From Clostridiales bacterium (lineage in GTDB: Bacteria > Bacillota_A > Clostridia > Oscillospirales > Oscillospiraceae): DNA of 33,443 nucleotides. The notes beneath the pieces were generated by a model that made no database searches, had not been told where the DNA came from, and worked only from the letters and a program-made list of their open reading frames with translations. Shown here piece after piece: positions 22,622 through 28,131 of the stretch. A program made the position numbers and the translations under genes. Location: positions 1-33,443 of the forward strand of contig DXTB01000010.1 of assembly GCA_019410105.1 (NCBI GenBank), in the 5' to 3' direction. Numbering within the stretch: position 1 is the first letter of the stretch; each line of letters opens with the position of its first letter.

Positions 22622-22650
22622 TTGACTTCCCATATGAGCTGTGATAGACT
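22622..22650 (+). promoter_or_regulatory. Promoter of the rpmG-secE-nusG operon
   Basis: TTGACT (22622-22627), a 17-base spacer and an extended -10 TGATAGACT (22642-22650) point toward rpmG. The transcript would carry a leader of about 220 nt. A 13-codon frame starting at ATG 22661 lies next to the expected start site but has no ribosome binding site. Confidence 0.6.
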
Positions 22651-22749
22651 TGATACACCTATGAAAAAGGGCTCTTTTTTTGTGCGCATTTTTACGGTGT
22701 GATGACGTACAAAACCCTTCCCTCACTGTGAGGACATAGGGAGGCAAGC

Positions 22750-22779
22750 ATGCCGAATCCGCACCGTGACGTAACATAG
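22750..22779 (+). CDS. Candidate leader peptide (MPNPHRDVT) of the rpmG operon
   Basis: A nine-codon frame starts at ATG 22750, five bases after the strong ribosome binding site AGGGAGG (22738-22744), and ends with TAG at 22777-22779. Its codons lie in the 5' arm of the long leader hairpin at 22752-22818. That position, upstream of a competing terminator, is what an attenuation leader peptide requires. It does not resemble a known leader peptide, and its residues do not point to one amino acid. Expression is inferred from the ribosome binding site only. Confidence 0.5.
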   Translation: MPNPHRDVT

Positions 22780-22818
22780 TGGGCGCAGTCTATGCGCCTT
22801 TACGTTGCTGGATTCGGC
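22752..22818 (+). promoter_or_regulatory. Predicted antiterminator hairpin in the rpmG leader
   Basis: Three nested perfect helices are visible: GCCGAATCC (22752-22760) with GGATTCGGC (22810-22818), ACGTAA (22769-22774) with TTACGT (22800-22805), and GGCGCA (22782-22787) with TGCGCC (22793-22798). The 3' arm overlaps the 5' arm of the terminator at 22807-22842, so the two structures cannot form together. Confidence 0.65.
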
Positions 22819-22842
22819 CCAAGGGCTGTGTCCAGCTTTTTT
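22807..22842 (+). terminator. Attenuator terminator before rpmG
   Basis: GCTGGA (22807-22812) pairs with TCCAGC (22831-22836), with an inner CGGCC/GGGCTG-type helix, and is followed directly by six T residues. It lies 37 bases before rpmG in the same transcription unit, so it must be conditional or leaky for the operon to be expressed. Confidence 0.75.
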
Positions 22843-22878
22843 GCTGCGCGCGGTCAAACAATGAAGGAGGTGCCGAAC

Positions 22879-23043
22879 ATGGCGAAGGCCGGCAACCGGG
22901 TGAAGATCACTCTGCGCTGCTCCGAGTGCAAGCAGCGGAACTACAACACCAACAAGAACAAGAAGAACACTCCCGACCGTCTGGAATTGAACAAGTACTG
23001 CCCCTTCTGCAGGAAGCACACGGTTCATAACGAAACCAAGTAA
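22879..23043 (+). CDS. rpmG: 50S ribosomal protein L33
   Basis: This is a 54-residue large-subunit protein. The zinc-ribbon cysteines are present as CSEC near residue 14 and CPFC near residue 41, so this is the zinc-binding (C+) type. [22 protein letters not shown] is the L33 core. AAGGAGGTG lies six bases before the ATG at 22879. It is the first gene of a run rpmG-secE-nusG-rplK-rplA, the usual Firmicutes order. Expression is probably controlled by the leader attenuator upstream. Confidence 0.97.
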   Translation: MAKAGNRVKITLRCSECKQRNYNTNKNKKNTPDRLELNKYCPFCRKHTVHNETK

Positions 23044-23084
23044 TGAGTGCTGCTATGGCTCAGAAGAAAGAAGGGTTAAACGGA

Positions 23085-23390
23085 ATGTCTGAAAACGAGA
23101 AGCTCGAGCAGGCCGCCGACCAGGCTGCCGACAAGCCCGCGAAAACCGATAAGAAAAAGGACGCCAAGGCCGATAAGAAAAAGCCCGGCGTGTTCGCTCG
23201 CATCGGCAAGTGGTTCAAGGATATGAGGAGCGAGCTGAAGAAGGTCCAGTGGCCCACCCGCAAGCAGACCGTCAACAACACCGTCATCGTGATCATCTGC
23301 TGCATTATCGTTGGCATCTGTATCTGGCTGTTCGATGCCCTCGCCGGCGCCGTGATTACCGCCCTGCTGGATCTCTTTGGTAAGGGTTAA
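23085..23390 (+). CDS. secE: Preprotein translocase subunit SecE
   Basis: SecE is the small essential clamp of the SecYEG channel. From ATG 23085 the protein has 101 residues: a Lys/Ala/Asp-rich cytoplasmic extension, the conserved amphipathic helix WFKDMRSELKKVQWPTRKQ (near residues 42-60) and one membrane helix (VIVIICCIIVGICIWLF). The core LKKVQWPT is diagnostic. AAGGG sits nine bases before ATG 23085; in-frame ATGs at 23043 and 23055 would extend the charged tail. The upstream ATG at 23043 overlaps the rpmG stop, which would give translational coupling if used. Confidence 0.93.
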   Translation: MSENEKLEQAADQAADKPAKTDKKKDAKADKKKPGVFARIGKWFKDMRSELKKVQWPTRKQTVNNTVIVIICCIIVGICIWLFDALAGAVITALLDLFGKG

Positions 23391-23398
23391 GGTGCGAC

Positions 23399-23923
23399 AT
23401 GGCTGACAATGCGAAGTGGTATGTGGTTCATACCTATTCCGGCTATGAGAACACCGTGGCCGCCAGTATCGAGAAGGCTGTGGAGAACCGCGGCCTGCGC
23501 GACCTGATTCAGGAGGTCAGCATCCCCCTGGAGACGGTCACCGAGATCACGGATAACGGCCCAAAAACCGTGGAGCGCAAGGTCTTCCCCGGCTACGTGC
23601 TGGTGAAGATGGTGATGACCGATGACACGTGGCATCTGGTGCGCAACATTCGCGGTGCAACCGGCTTTGTCGGCTCCGGCAACAAGGCCATCCCCCTGAC
23701 GGACGAGGAGATCGCCGCCCTCGGCGTGGAAAAGCGCGAGGTGGTGGTCGGCTATCAGGTGGGCGACAACGTCAAAATCACCGACGGTGCTCTGGAGTCC
23801 TTCCTGGGCACGGTCGAGGAGATCGACCTGGACCGCAGCAAGGTCCGGGTGGTGGTCTCCATGTTCGGCCGCGAAACCCCCGTCGAGCTTGAGCTGGACC
23901 AGGTAGAACCTGTCCAGGACTGA
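23399..23923 (+). CDS. nusG: Transcription termination/antitermination factor NusG
   Basis: NusG binds RNA polymerase, suppresses or promotes pausing and couples transcription to translation. The 174-residue protein has the NGN domain (WYVVHTYSGYENTVAASIEK at the start, VFPGYVLVKM near residue 62, and TWHLVRNIRGATGFVG near 78-93). The C-terminal KOW domain follows (YQVGDNVKITDGALESFLGTV near 117-137, ending VELELDQVEPV). The length is normal for the family. AAGGTG precedes the ATG eight bases after secE. Confidence 0.97.
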   Translation: MADNAKWYVVHTYSGYENTVAASIEKAVENRGLRDLIQEVSIPLETVTEITDNGPKTVERKVFPGYVLVKMVMTDDTWHLVRNIRGATGFVGSGNKAIPLTDEEIAALGVEKREVVVGYQVGDNVKITDGALESFLGTVEEIDLDRSKVRVVVSMFGRETPVELELDQVEPVQD

Positions 23924-23953
23924 GCTCCGGGCCGGGCGGCCCATTCCCCGCAC

Positions 23954-23990
23954 GTGGGAGGGACTGCACCGCAGTTCCGCTTCCAACCAC
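23954..23990 (+). promoter_or_regulatory. Candidate ribosomal protein L1 binding hairpin before rplK
   Basis: GTGG (23954-23957) pairs with CCAC (23987-23990) and encloses GGGACTGC/GCAGTTCC with an asymmetric internal loop. Firmicutes commonly place a GTGGGAGG...CCAC leader here, and L1 represses rplK-rplA by binding a mimic of its 23S rRNA site. The assignment rests on position and shape only. Confidence 0.5.
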
Positions 23991-24016
23991 ATTTATCGTA
24001 GGAGGTGCTGTTTCAA

Positions 24017-24442
24017 ATGGCACAGAAAATTACTGGTTATGTGAAACTTCAGATTCCCGCGGGCAAGGCGACTCCCGCGCCCCCCGTCGGTCCCGCCCTC
24101 GGTCAGCACGGCATCAACATCGCCGCGTTCACCAAGGAGTTCAACGAGCGCACCAAAAACGACGTGGGCCTGATCATCCCCGTGGTGATCACCGTCTACG
24201 CCGACCGCTCCTTTACCTTCATCACCAAGACTCCCCCCGCCGCCGTTCTCATCAAGAAGGCGTGCAACATCGAGTCCGGCTCCGGTGTGCCCAACAAGAC
24301 CAAGGTGGCCACCATCAGCAAGGAGGATGTCCGCAAGATCGCCGAGACCAAGATGCCTGACCTGAACGCGGCCAGCATCGAGGCGGCCATGAGCATGATC
24401 GCCGGCACCGCCCGCTCCATGGGCATCGTCGTGGGCGACTAA
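24017..24442 (+). CDS. rplK: 50S ribosomal protein L11
   Basis: L11 forms part of the GTPase-associated centre and binds 23S rRNA helices 43-44. The 141-residue protein begins [20 protein letters not shown] and contains the hallmark [14 protein letters not shown] near residue 21 and the C-terminal RNA-binding domain ending with [10 protein letters not shown]. Length and sequence are standard. GGAGGTG is ten bases before the ATG. It is followed 20 bases later by rplA. Confidence 0.98.
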   Translation: MAQKITGYVKLQIPAGKATPAPPVGPALGQHGINIAAFTKEFNERTKNDVGLIIPVVITVYADRSFTFITKTPPAAVLIKKACNIESGSGVPNKTKVATISKEDVRKIAETKMPDLNAASIEAAMSMIAGTARSMGIVVGD

Positions 24443-24462
24443 GGCGAAGGAGGGAAAGAGCA

Positions 24463-25155
24463 ATGTTTAGAGGCAAGAAATACCAGGAGAGCGCCAAGCT
24501 GATCGACAAGGCCGCTCTGTATGATACCGCTGAGGCCATGGAGCTGGTCGTGAAGACCGCCCCCGCCAAGTTTGACGAGACTGTCGAGCTCCACGTGAAG
24601 CTGGGCGTTGACTCCCGTCACGCCGACCAGCAGGTGCGCGGCGCCATCGTCCTCCCCCACGGCACCGGCAAGACCCAGCGCGTGCTGGTCTTCGCCAAGG
24701 GCGACAAGGCCGAGGCCGCCAAGGCCGCCGGCGCCGACTTCGTGGGCGAGATGGACCTGGTGGAGAAGATTCAGAAGGAGAACTGGTTCGACTATGACGT
24801 GGTCGTGGCTTCTCCCGACATGATGGGCGTTGTGGGCCGTCTGGGTAAGGTCCTGGGTCCCAAGGGCCTGATGCCCTCCCCCAAGGCTGGCACCGTCACC
24901 CCCGACGTGGCCAAGGCCGTCACCGAGATCAAGGCTGGTAAGGTGGAGTACCGTCTGGACAAGACCAACATCATCCACTGCCCCATCGGCAAGGTCTCCT
25001 TCGGCGCCGAGAAGCTCACCGAGAACTTCAACGCTCTGATGGGTGCCATTGTCAAGGCTAAGCCTTCCGCCGCCAAGGGTCAGTACATCCGCTCCTGCGT
25101 GTGTGCTTCCACCATGGGCCCCGGCGTGAAGATCAATTCCGCGAAGCTGATGTAA
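24463..25155 (+). CDS. rplA: 50S ribosomal protein L1
   Basis: L1 makes up the mobile L1 stalk that helps release tRNA from the E site, and represses its own operon. The 230-residue protein has the usual two-domain form, with [20 protein letters not shown] near residue 43, [15 protein letters not shown], and the signature [20 protein letters not shown] near residues 127-146. GGAGGG precedes the ATG. The stop codon is immediately followed by an unusual palindromic spacer, which separates this gene from the rplJ transcription unit. Confidence 0.98.
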   Translation: MFRGKKYQESAKLIDKAALYDTAEAMELVVKTAPAKFDETVELHVKLGVDSRHADQQVRGAIVLPHGTGKTQRVLVFAKGDKAEAAKAAGADFVGEMDLVEKIQKENWFDYDVVVASPDMMGVVGRLGKVLGPKGLMPSPKAGTVTPDVAKAVTEIKAGKVEYRLDKTNIIHCPIGKVSFGAEKLTENFNALMGAIVKAKPSAAKGQYIRSCVCASTMGPGVKINSAKLM

Positions 25156-25422
25156 CAAGAAGCGCGGGGGCCCGTGGAGCAGCCGTACAGCGCACCCCGC
25201 AGACGAAAAAGCAGTTGCGCCGCAGGCGCAAGGTGTTTTTCGCGGAGGGGTAAGCAGTGTGGTGTCGCGCAGCCGCCGCAGCGTGACAAGAAGCGCGTAG
25301 GGTAGGCGCATAGGGGAGCTAAGAGGCCATGGAGGCGAAAAAACAGGCTGGGCGAAGCCCAGCGGCATGTTTCGCGGAATGGCCGCTTAGCGACCCGGCC
25401 ATGCGCCCAACCCGCAGCGTGA
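25156..25422. repeat. Two diverged tandem palindromic units between rplA and rplJ
   Basis: Unit 1 (25156-25286) and unit 2 (25287-25422) both begin CAAGAAGCGCG and end CGCAGCGTGA, with a central hairpin bounded by GAAAAA and TTTCGCGGA or TTTTTCGCGGA. Unit 2 folds into one rod, 25300-25413: GGGT/ACCC, GGCGCAT/ATGCGCC, GCTAAG/CTTAGC, GGCCAT/ATGGCC, GCGAAA/TTTCGC and GCTGGGC/GCCCAGC around a GAA loop. Unit 1 has ACCCC/GGGGT, CGAAAAA/TTTTTCG and TTGCGCC/GGCGCAA. No protein is supported in any frame. The rod begins one base after the rplA stop codon. Confidence 0.75.
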
Positions 25423-25620
25423 CAGCGTCGCCGCAAGCTCCAGATCCTTCGCTTCGCCGCCAGCGGCAAAGCTCACTCCTTCCGCTGCGGCTCCTTTTCC
25501 CCACGCGAACCGCTTCGCTGGGTTCGCGTGGGGGCCTCGAGGGTGAGAGAGCAACGGAAGCGGGACGAGTTCGCCGTAGCGGCGGATACGGGCCGACAGG
25601 CCCCGCAAAAAAATGTCATT
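25423..25620. repeat. Further palindromic spacer sequence upstream of the L10 leader
   Basis: This stretch continues the repeat block without a gene. It has a 13-bp perfect stem, CCCCACGCGAACC (25499-25511) with GGTTCGCGTGGGG (25521-25533), and shorter GCCGC/GCGGC and GCCGACAGGC-type palindromes. A 103-codon open frame crosses it, but its composition is Arg/Ser/Pro-rich with no ribosome binding site, so it is not called as a gene. Confidence 0.55.
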
Positions 25621-25636
25621 TTCGGACAGGTTGTGC

Positions 25637-25665
25637 TTGACACAGCCTGTCCGGGATGATATACT
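25637..25665 (+). promoter_or_regulatory. rplJL promoter overlapped by a 12-bp hairpin
   Basis: TTGACA (25637-25642), 17 bases and TATACT (25660-25665) form a near-consensus promoter. A palindrome GGACAGGTTGTG (25624-25635) with CACAGCCTGTCC (25641-25652), one G-T pair, overlaps the -35 box. It could be an operator or, in RNA from upstream, a weak terminator. Confidence 0.75.
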
Positions 25666-25671
25666 ATTAAC

Positions 25672-25787
25672 CGTGTTCAAAGACAGCAGGTGGGCGCAAG
25701 CCGGAAATCCTGCCGAGAATGCAGCCACAACGGGATAAAATTCTTTGTGCTGTTTTCGCCTGCTTTGAATGCGAAAACAGCTTTTTT
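25672..25787 (+). promoter_or_regulatory. Ribosomal protein L10 leader
   Basis: The conserved L10 leader core AGACAGCAGGTGGGCGCAAG, followed by CCGGAAATCCTGCCGAGA, lies at about 25681-25719. It includes the kink-turn-like site at which the L10(L12)4 complex binds. A terminator follows at 25749-25787. Excess L10-L12 would stabilise the form that allows termination and reduce rplJL expression. Confidence 0.92.
25749..25787 (+). terminator. L10 leader terminator
   Basis: An 11-bp stem (GCTGTTTTCGC with GCGAAAACAGC) is followed by six T residues, upstream of rplJ. Confidence 0.9.
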
Positions 25788-25840
25788 GTTGCGTCTGCAT
25801 CGGAAAAGTTGGACTCAATCTCAACGGAGGTGAATTCCAA

Positions 25841-26386
25841 ATGCCTAACGCAAAGGTTCTCAGCGAGAAGCAGGCCATCGTGGCCGAGCTGACCGAGAAG
25901 CTCAAGACCGCCAGCAGCGGCGTGCTTGTGGACTACAAGGGAATCACTGTGGCTCAGGACACCGCTCTGCGCGCCGAGTGCCGCAAGAACGAGCTGGACT
26001 ACGCCGTCGTGAAGAACACCCTGGTGCGTTTCGCCATCAACAATGTGGGTCTGGAGGAGATGGATTCCGTCCTGAACGGCACCACTTCCCTGGCCCTGTC
26101 CCACGGCGATCCCATCGCTCCCATGCGCGTCATCAACAAGTTCGCCAAGCAGTTCAACGGTGAGAAGTTCACCATCAAGGCCGGCTTCATGGACGGCAAG
26201 GTCCTGTCCCTAGACGAGATCAAGGCTCTGGCCGAGCTGCCCTCCAAGGAGGTTCTGCAGGCTCAGGTTCTGGGCACCATGCTGGCCCCCATCACCAGCC
26301 TGGCCATCGTCATCAAGGCCATCTGCGAGCAGAAGGGCGGCTCTGTCGAGGCCGCCGAGGCTCCCGCGGAAGCGGCTGCCGAGTAA
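25841..26386 (+). CDS. rplJ: 50S ribosomal protein L10
   Basis: L10 anchors the L7/L12 dimers to the ribosomal stalk. The 181-residue protein shows KVLSEKQAIVAELTEKLKTA at the N-terminus, VLVDYKGITVAQDTALRAE, YAVVKNTLVRFAI near residue 55, and the helical C-terminal tail, rich in Ala and Glu, that binds L12 (AAEAPAEAAAE). The start is ATG 25841, nine bases after GGAGGTG; a longer in-frame opening reaches into the L10 leader and is not real. Its expression is controlled by the L10 leader. Confidence 0.98.
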   Translation: MPNAKVLSEKQAIVAELTEKLKTASSGVLVDYKGITVAQDTALRAECRKNELDYAVVKNTLVRFAINNVGLEEMDSVLNGTTSLALSHGDPIAPMRVINKFAKQFNGEKFTIKAGFMDGKVLSLDEIKALAELPSKEVLQAQVLGTMLAPITSLAIVIKAICEQKGGSVEAAEAPAEAAAE

Positions 26387-26431
26387 CTCGACACACATCT
26401 TTACAAACATTTATTTAGGAGGTTACCTATC

Positions 26432-26806
26432 ATGGCTTCTGAGAAAATCAATGCCCTCATCGAAGAGGTTAAGGGTCTGACTGTTCTGGAGCTCTCCGAG
26501 CTCGTCCACGCTCTGGAGGAGGAGTTCGGCGTCTCCGCCGCCGCTATGGCTGCTCCCGCCGCCGGCGGTGCTGCCGCTCCCGCTGCTGAGGAGAAGACCG
26601 AGTTCGACGTGGTGCTGGCCGAGGTCGGCGCCGAGAAGATCAAGGTCATCAAGGCTGTCCGTGAGATCACCGGTCTGGGCCTGGCCGAGGCCAAGGCTGC
26701 CGTTGAGGCTGCCCCCAAGGCCATCAAGGAGGGCGTCTCCAAGGACGAGGCCGAGGAGCTGAAGAAGAAGCTGGAAGAGGTCGGTGCCAAGGTCGAGCTG
26801 AAGTAA
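26432..26806 (+). CDS. rplL: 50S ribosomal protein L7/L12
   Basis: L7/L12 recruits translational GTPases. The 124-residue protein has the N-terminal dimerisation helices ([21 protein letters not shown]), an Ala/Pro hinge near residues 36-55, and the C-terminal domain with [20 protein letters not shown] and [24 protein letters not shown] lies six to eight bases before the ATG. It is the last gene of the operon and is followed by a strong terminator. Confidence 0.98.
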   Translation: MASEKINALIEEVKGLTVLELSELVHALEEEFGVSAAAMAAPAAGGAAAPAAEEKTEFDVVLAEVGAEKIKVIKAVREITGLGLAEAKAAVEAAPKAIKEGVSKDEAEELKKKLEEVGAKVELK

Positions 26807-26825
26807 GCTTTTTCACTCGCTTACC

Positions 26826-26864
26826 AAAAAGAGCTGTATCCCGTCTGGGATACAGCTCTTTTTT
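26826..26864. terminator. Terminator of rplJL, bidirectional with the PAP2 gene
   Basis: AAAAAGAGCTGTATCCC and its complement form a 17-bp stem followed by six T residues. The flanking A and T tracts mean it can end transcription from both directions, and the convergent PAP2 gene stops five bases beyond. Confidence 0.93.
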
Positions 26865-26868
26865 CGTG

Positions 26869-27423
26869 TTACGCCTCCAGTCCCCTCCAAGCGGCAAAGC
26901 GTTGCCAGAGCAGACAGGCCAGCCAGCCACAGAACAGGCCCACCAGCACCCCGGCCAGCACATCACTGGGGAAGTGGACCCCTACATACAGCCGTGAGAA
27001 GCCCATCAGGGCGGCCAGCACCACCGCCGTCACCCCCATCCACCGGCGGGGCAGAGTGCGGCACCAGGCCGACGCTGCGGCGAAGGAGGCGCTGGTGTGT
27101 CCTGAAGGGAAGGAGTTGGGGTCGTGCTCCGCGATCAGAGGCGTCAGCCCCTCCACCGTCAGCCAGGGCCGGGGGCGCTCCACCAGGTGCTTGAGAATCC
27201 CGTTGGTGAACATCAGGCTCAGCAGCAGGGCCATCAGGCCAGCTGCCCCCGCCTTCCGGGTCTTTTTGAAGCAGAGCAGAAGGACGGACAGGGCAATCCA
27301 CATCAGTCCGCTGTCACCCAGATGGGTGTAGAGCGTAAACAGGGGTGTCAGGACGGCGTTGCGCACCGCCTCCTGGAGCCAGAGCAGGATGCCTCCGTCC
27401 AGATTCAGAAACCATTCGGGCAT
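26869..27423 (-). CDS. PAP2 family phosphatase
   Basis: This 184-residue membrane phosphatase belongs to the PAP2/undecaprenyl-diphosphatase (BcrC-like) family. The three phosphatase motifs are complete: KHLVERPRP (KX6RP type, near residue 79), PSGH (near 106), and SRLYVGVHFPSD (near 143-154), with catalytic histidines in motifs two and three. About five or six helices surround them. It probably recycles C55 pyrophosphate or dephosphorylates another lipid phosphate at the outer face of the membrane. GGAGG lies upstream of the ATG. A hairpin without a T tract (AGAGGGGCGGCG and complement, 27444-27475) separates it from the DUF4330 gene upstream. Confidence 0.9.
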   Translation of the reverse strand: MPEWFLNLDGGILLWLQEAVRNAVLTPLFTLYTHLGDSGLMWIALSVLLLCFKKTRKAGAAGLMALLLSLMFTNGILKHLVERPRPWLTVEGLTPLIAEHDPNSFPSGHTSASFAAASAWCRTLPRRWMGVTAVVLAALMGFSRLYVGVHFPSDVLAGVLVGLFCGWLACLLWQRFAAWRGLEA

Positions 27424-27489
27424 ATTGTTTCCTCCATATAGGAGAGGGGCGGCGACATGGCTGCCGCCGCCCCTCTGTGTTCTTTTGGC

Positions 27490-28014
27490 TTACTGAGCAT
27501 CGGCCGCAGCCGCGCCGTCCCCCCACTCGCAGTCCAGAATGACGCCATTCATCAGCTCAAACTTGTCGGTCTTTACCGTATGGGTCTTACCCACACGCAC
27601 CTCCTGGGTGCCAATCTCTGTGGTAATGGGGTTGACCACGTTGCACTCGATGGTGAAGAGCAGGTCTATGGTGCCCTCATCCACCGGAATTTCCAGGGTG
27701 CCGTCAGTGGTATCCACCGTCACGGTCTGCTCGTGGGCCCTCGGCTCCACAGAAACCACCTGGCCATCCAGCATCTCGCCGGAGGCCATCAATTGGCCGG
27801 GGATGTATTTCTGGATATTGTCGTAGACCTCCTGCTCCACACCCTTGACCAGCACGGTATAGGTTACCTGGGTCTTGCCGGGATTGATGCCGCCGCCCCC
27901 GTCCTTGCCCAGGAACTTCACGCCCAGCACCACTACGGCCACAAGGACCACCAGAATCACCAGCAGATCCACAATGTTGAGCTTGCCAAACAATCTTCCC
28001 TTTTCGTCTATCAT
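27490..28014 (-). CDS. DUF4330 domain-containing membrane-anchored protein
   Basis: This 174-residue protein starts MIDEKGRLFGKLNIVDL followed by one membrane helix (LVILVVLVAVVVLGVKFLG, residues ~18-36) and an extracellular beta-rich domain with a YTVLVKGVEQEVYDNI segment. This is the pattern of DUF4330, a family often found beside csaB-type and glycosyltransferase genes in clostridia. The function is unknown; the neighbourhood suggests a role in cell-wall polymer export or assembly. AGGTTAC-type ribosome binding site lies before the ATG. It is transcribed divergently from the glycosyltransferase-CsaB fusion. Confidence 0.85.
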   Translation of the reverse strand: MIDEKGRLFGKLNIVDLLVILVVLVAVVVLGVKFLGKDGGGGINPGKTQVTYTVLVKGVEQEVYDNIQKYIPGQLMASGEMLDGQVVSVEPRAHEQTVTVDTTDGTLEIPVDEGTIDLLFTIECNVVNPITTEIGTQEVRVGKTHTVKTDKFELMNGVILDCEWGDGAAAADAQ

Positions 28015-28039
28015 CTTTTGTAACCTCCGAGGTTGTAAA

Positions 28040-28081
28040 TTGACATAATACTTGGTACAATGATACTTGCATATTGTACCA
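28040..28081. promoter_or_regulatory. Promoter and inverted-repeat operator between DUF4330 and csaB
   Basis: On the plus strand TTGACA (28040-28045) and GATACT (28062-28067) have a 16-base spacer. A 9-bp perfect inverted repeat TGGTACAAT (28053-28061) and ATTGTACCA (28073-28081), 11 bases apart, overlaps the -10 and start site. ATACTT occurs three times (28048, 28063, 28081). The geometry fits a dimeric repressor in a divergent promoter region; the regulator is not identified. Confidence 0.55.
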
Positions 28082-28131
28082 TACTTCCCTACCCTGAAAC
28101 AAGTCTTTTCTTTGTCCGGAGGTTTTCATAT

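Noticed and set aside
22661..22702. 13-codon frame MKKGSFFVRIFTV at the rpmG transcript start
   Set aside because: It starts almost at the predicted transcription start and has no ribosome binding site; too weak to call as a leader peptide.
25156..25422. CRISPR array
   Set aside because: Only two diverged units with internal symmetry, no short identical repeats with unique spacers and no cas gene nearby.
25329..25640. 103-codon open frame in the rplA-rplJ spacer
   Set aside because: No ribosome binding site, Arg/Ser/Pro-rich content, and it crosses strong palindromes; better explained as repeat DNA.
27444..27475. Terminator between DUF4330 and PAP2
   Set aside because: The 12-bp stem is perfect but no T tract follows on the minus strand, so it may only be an intercistronic hairpin.
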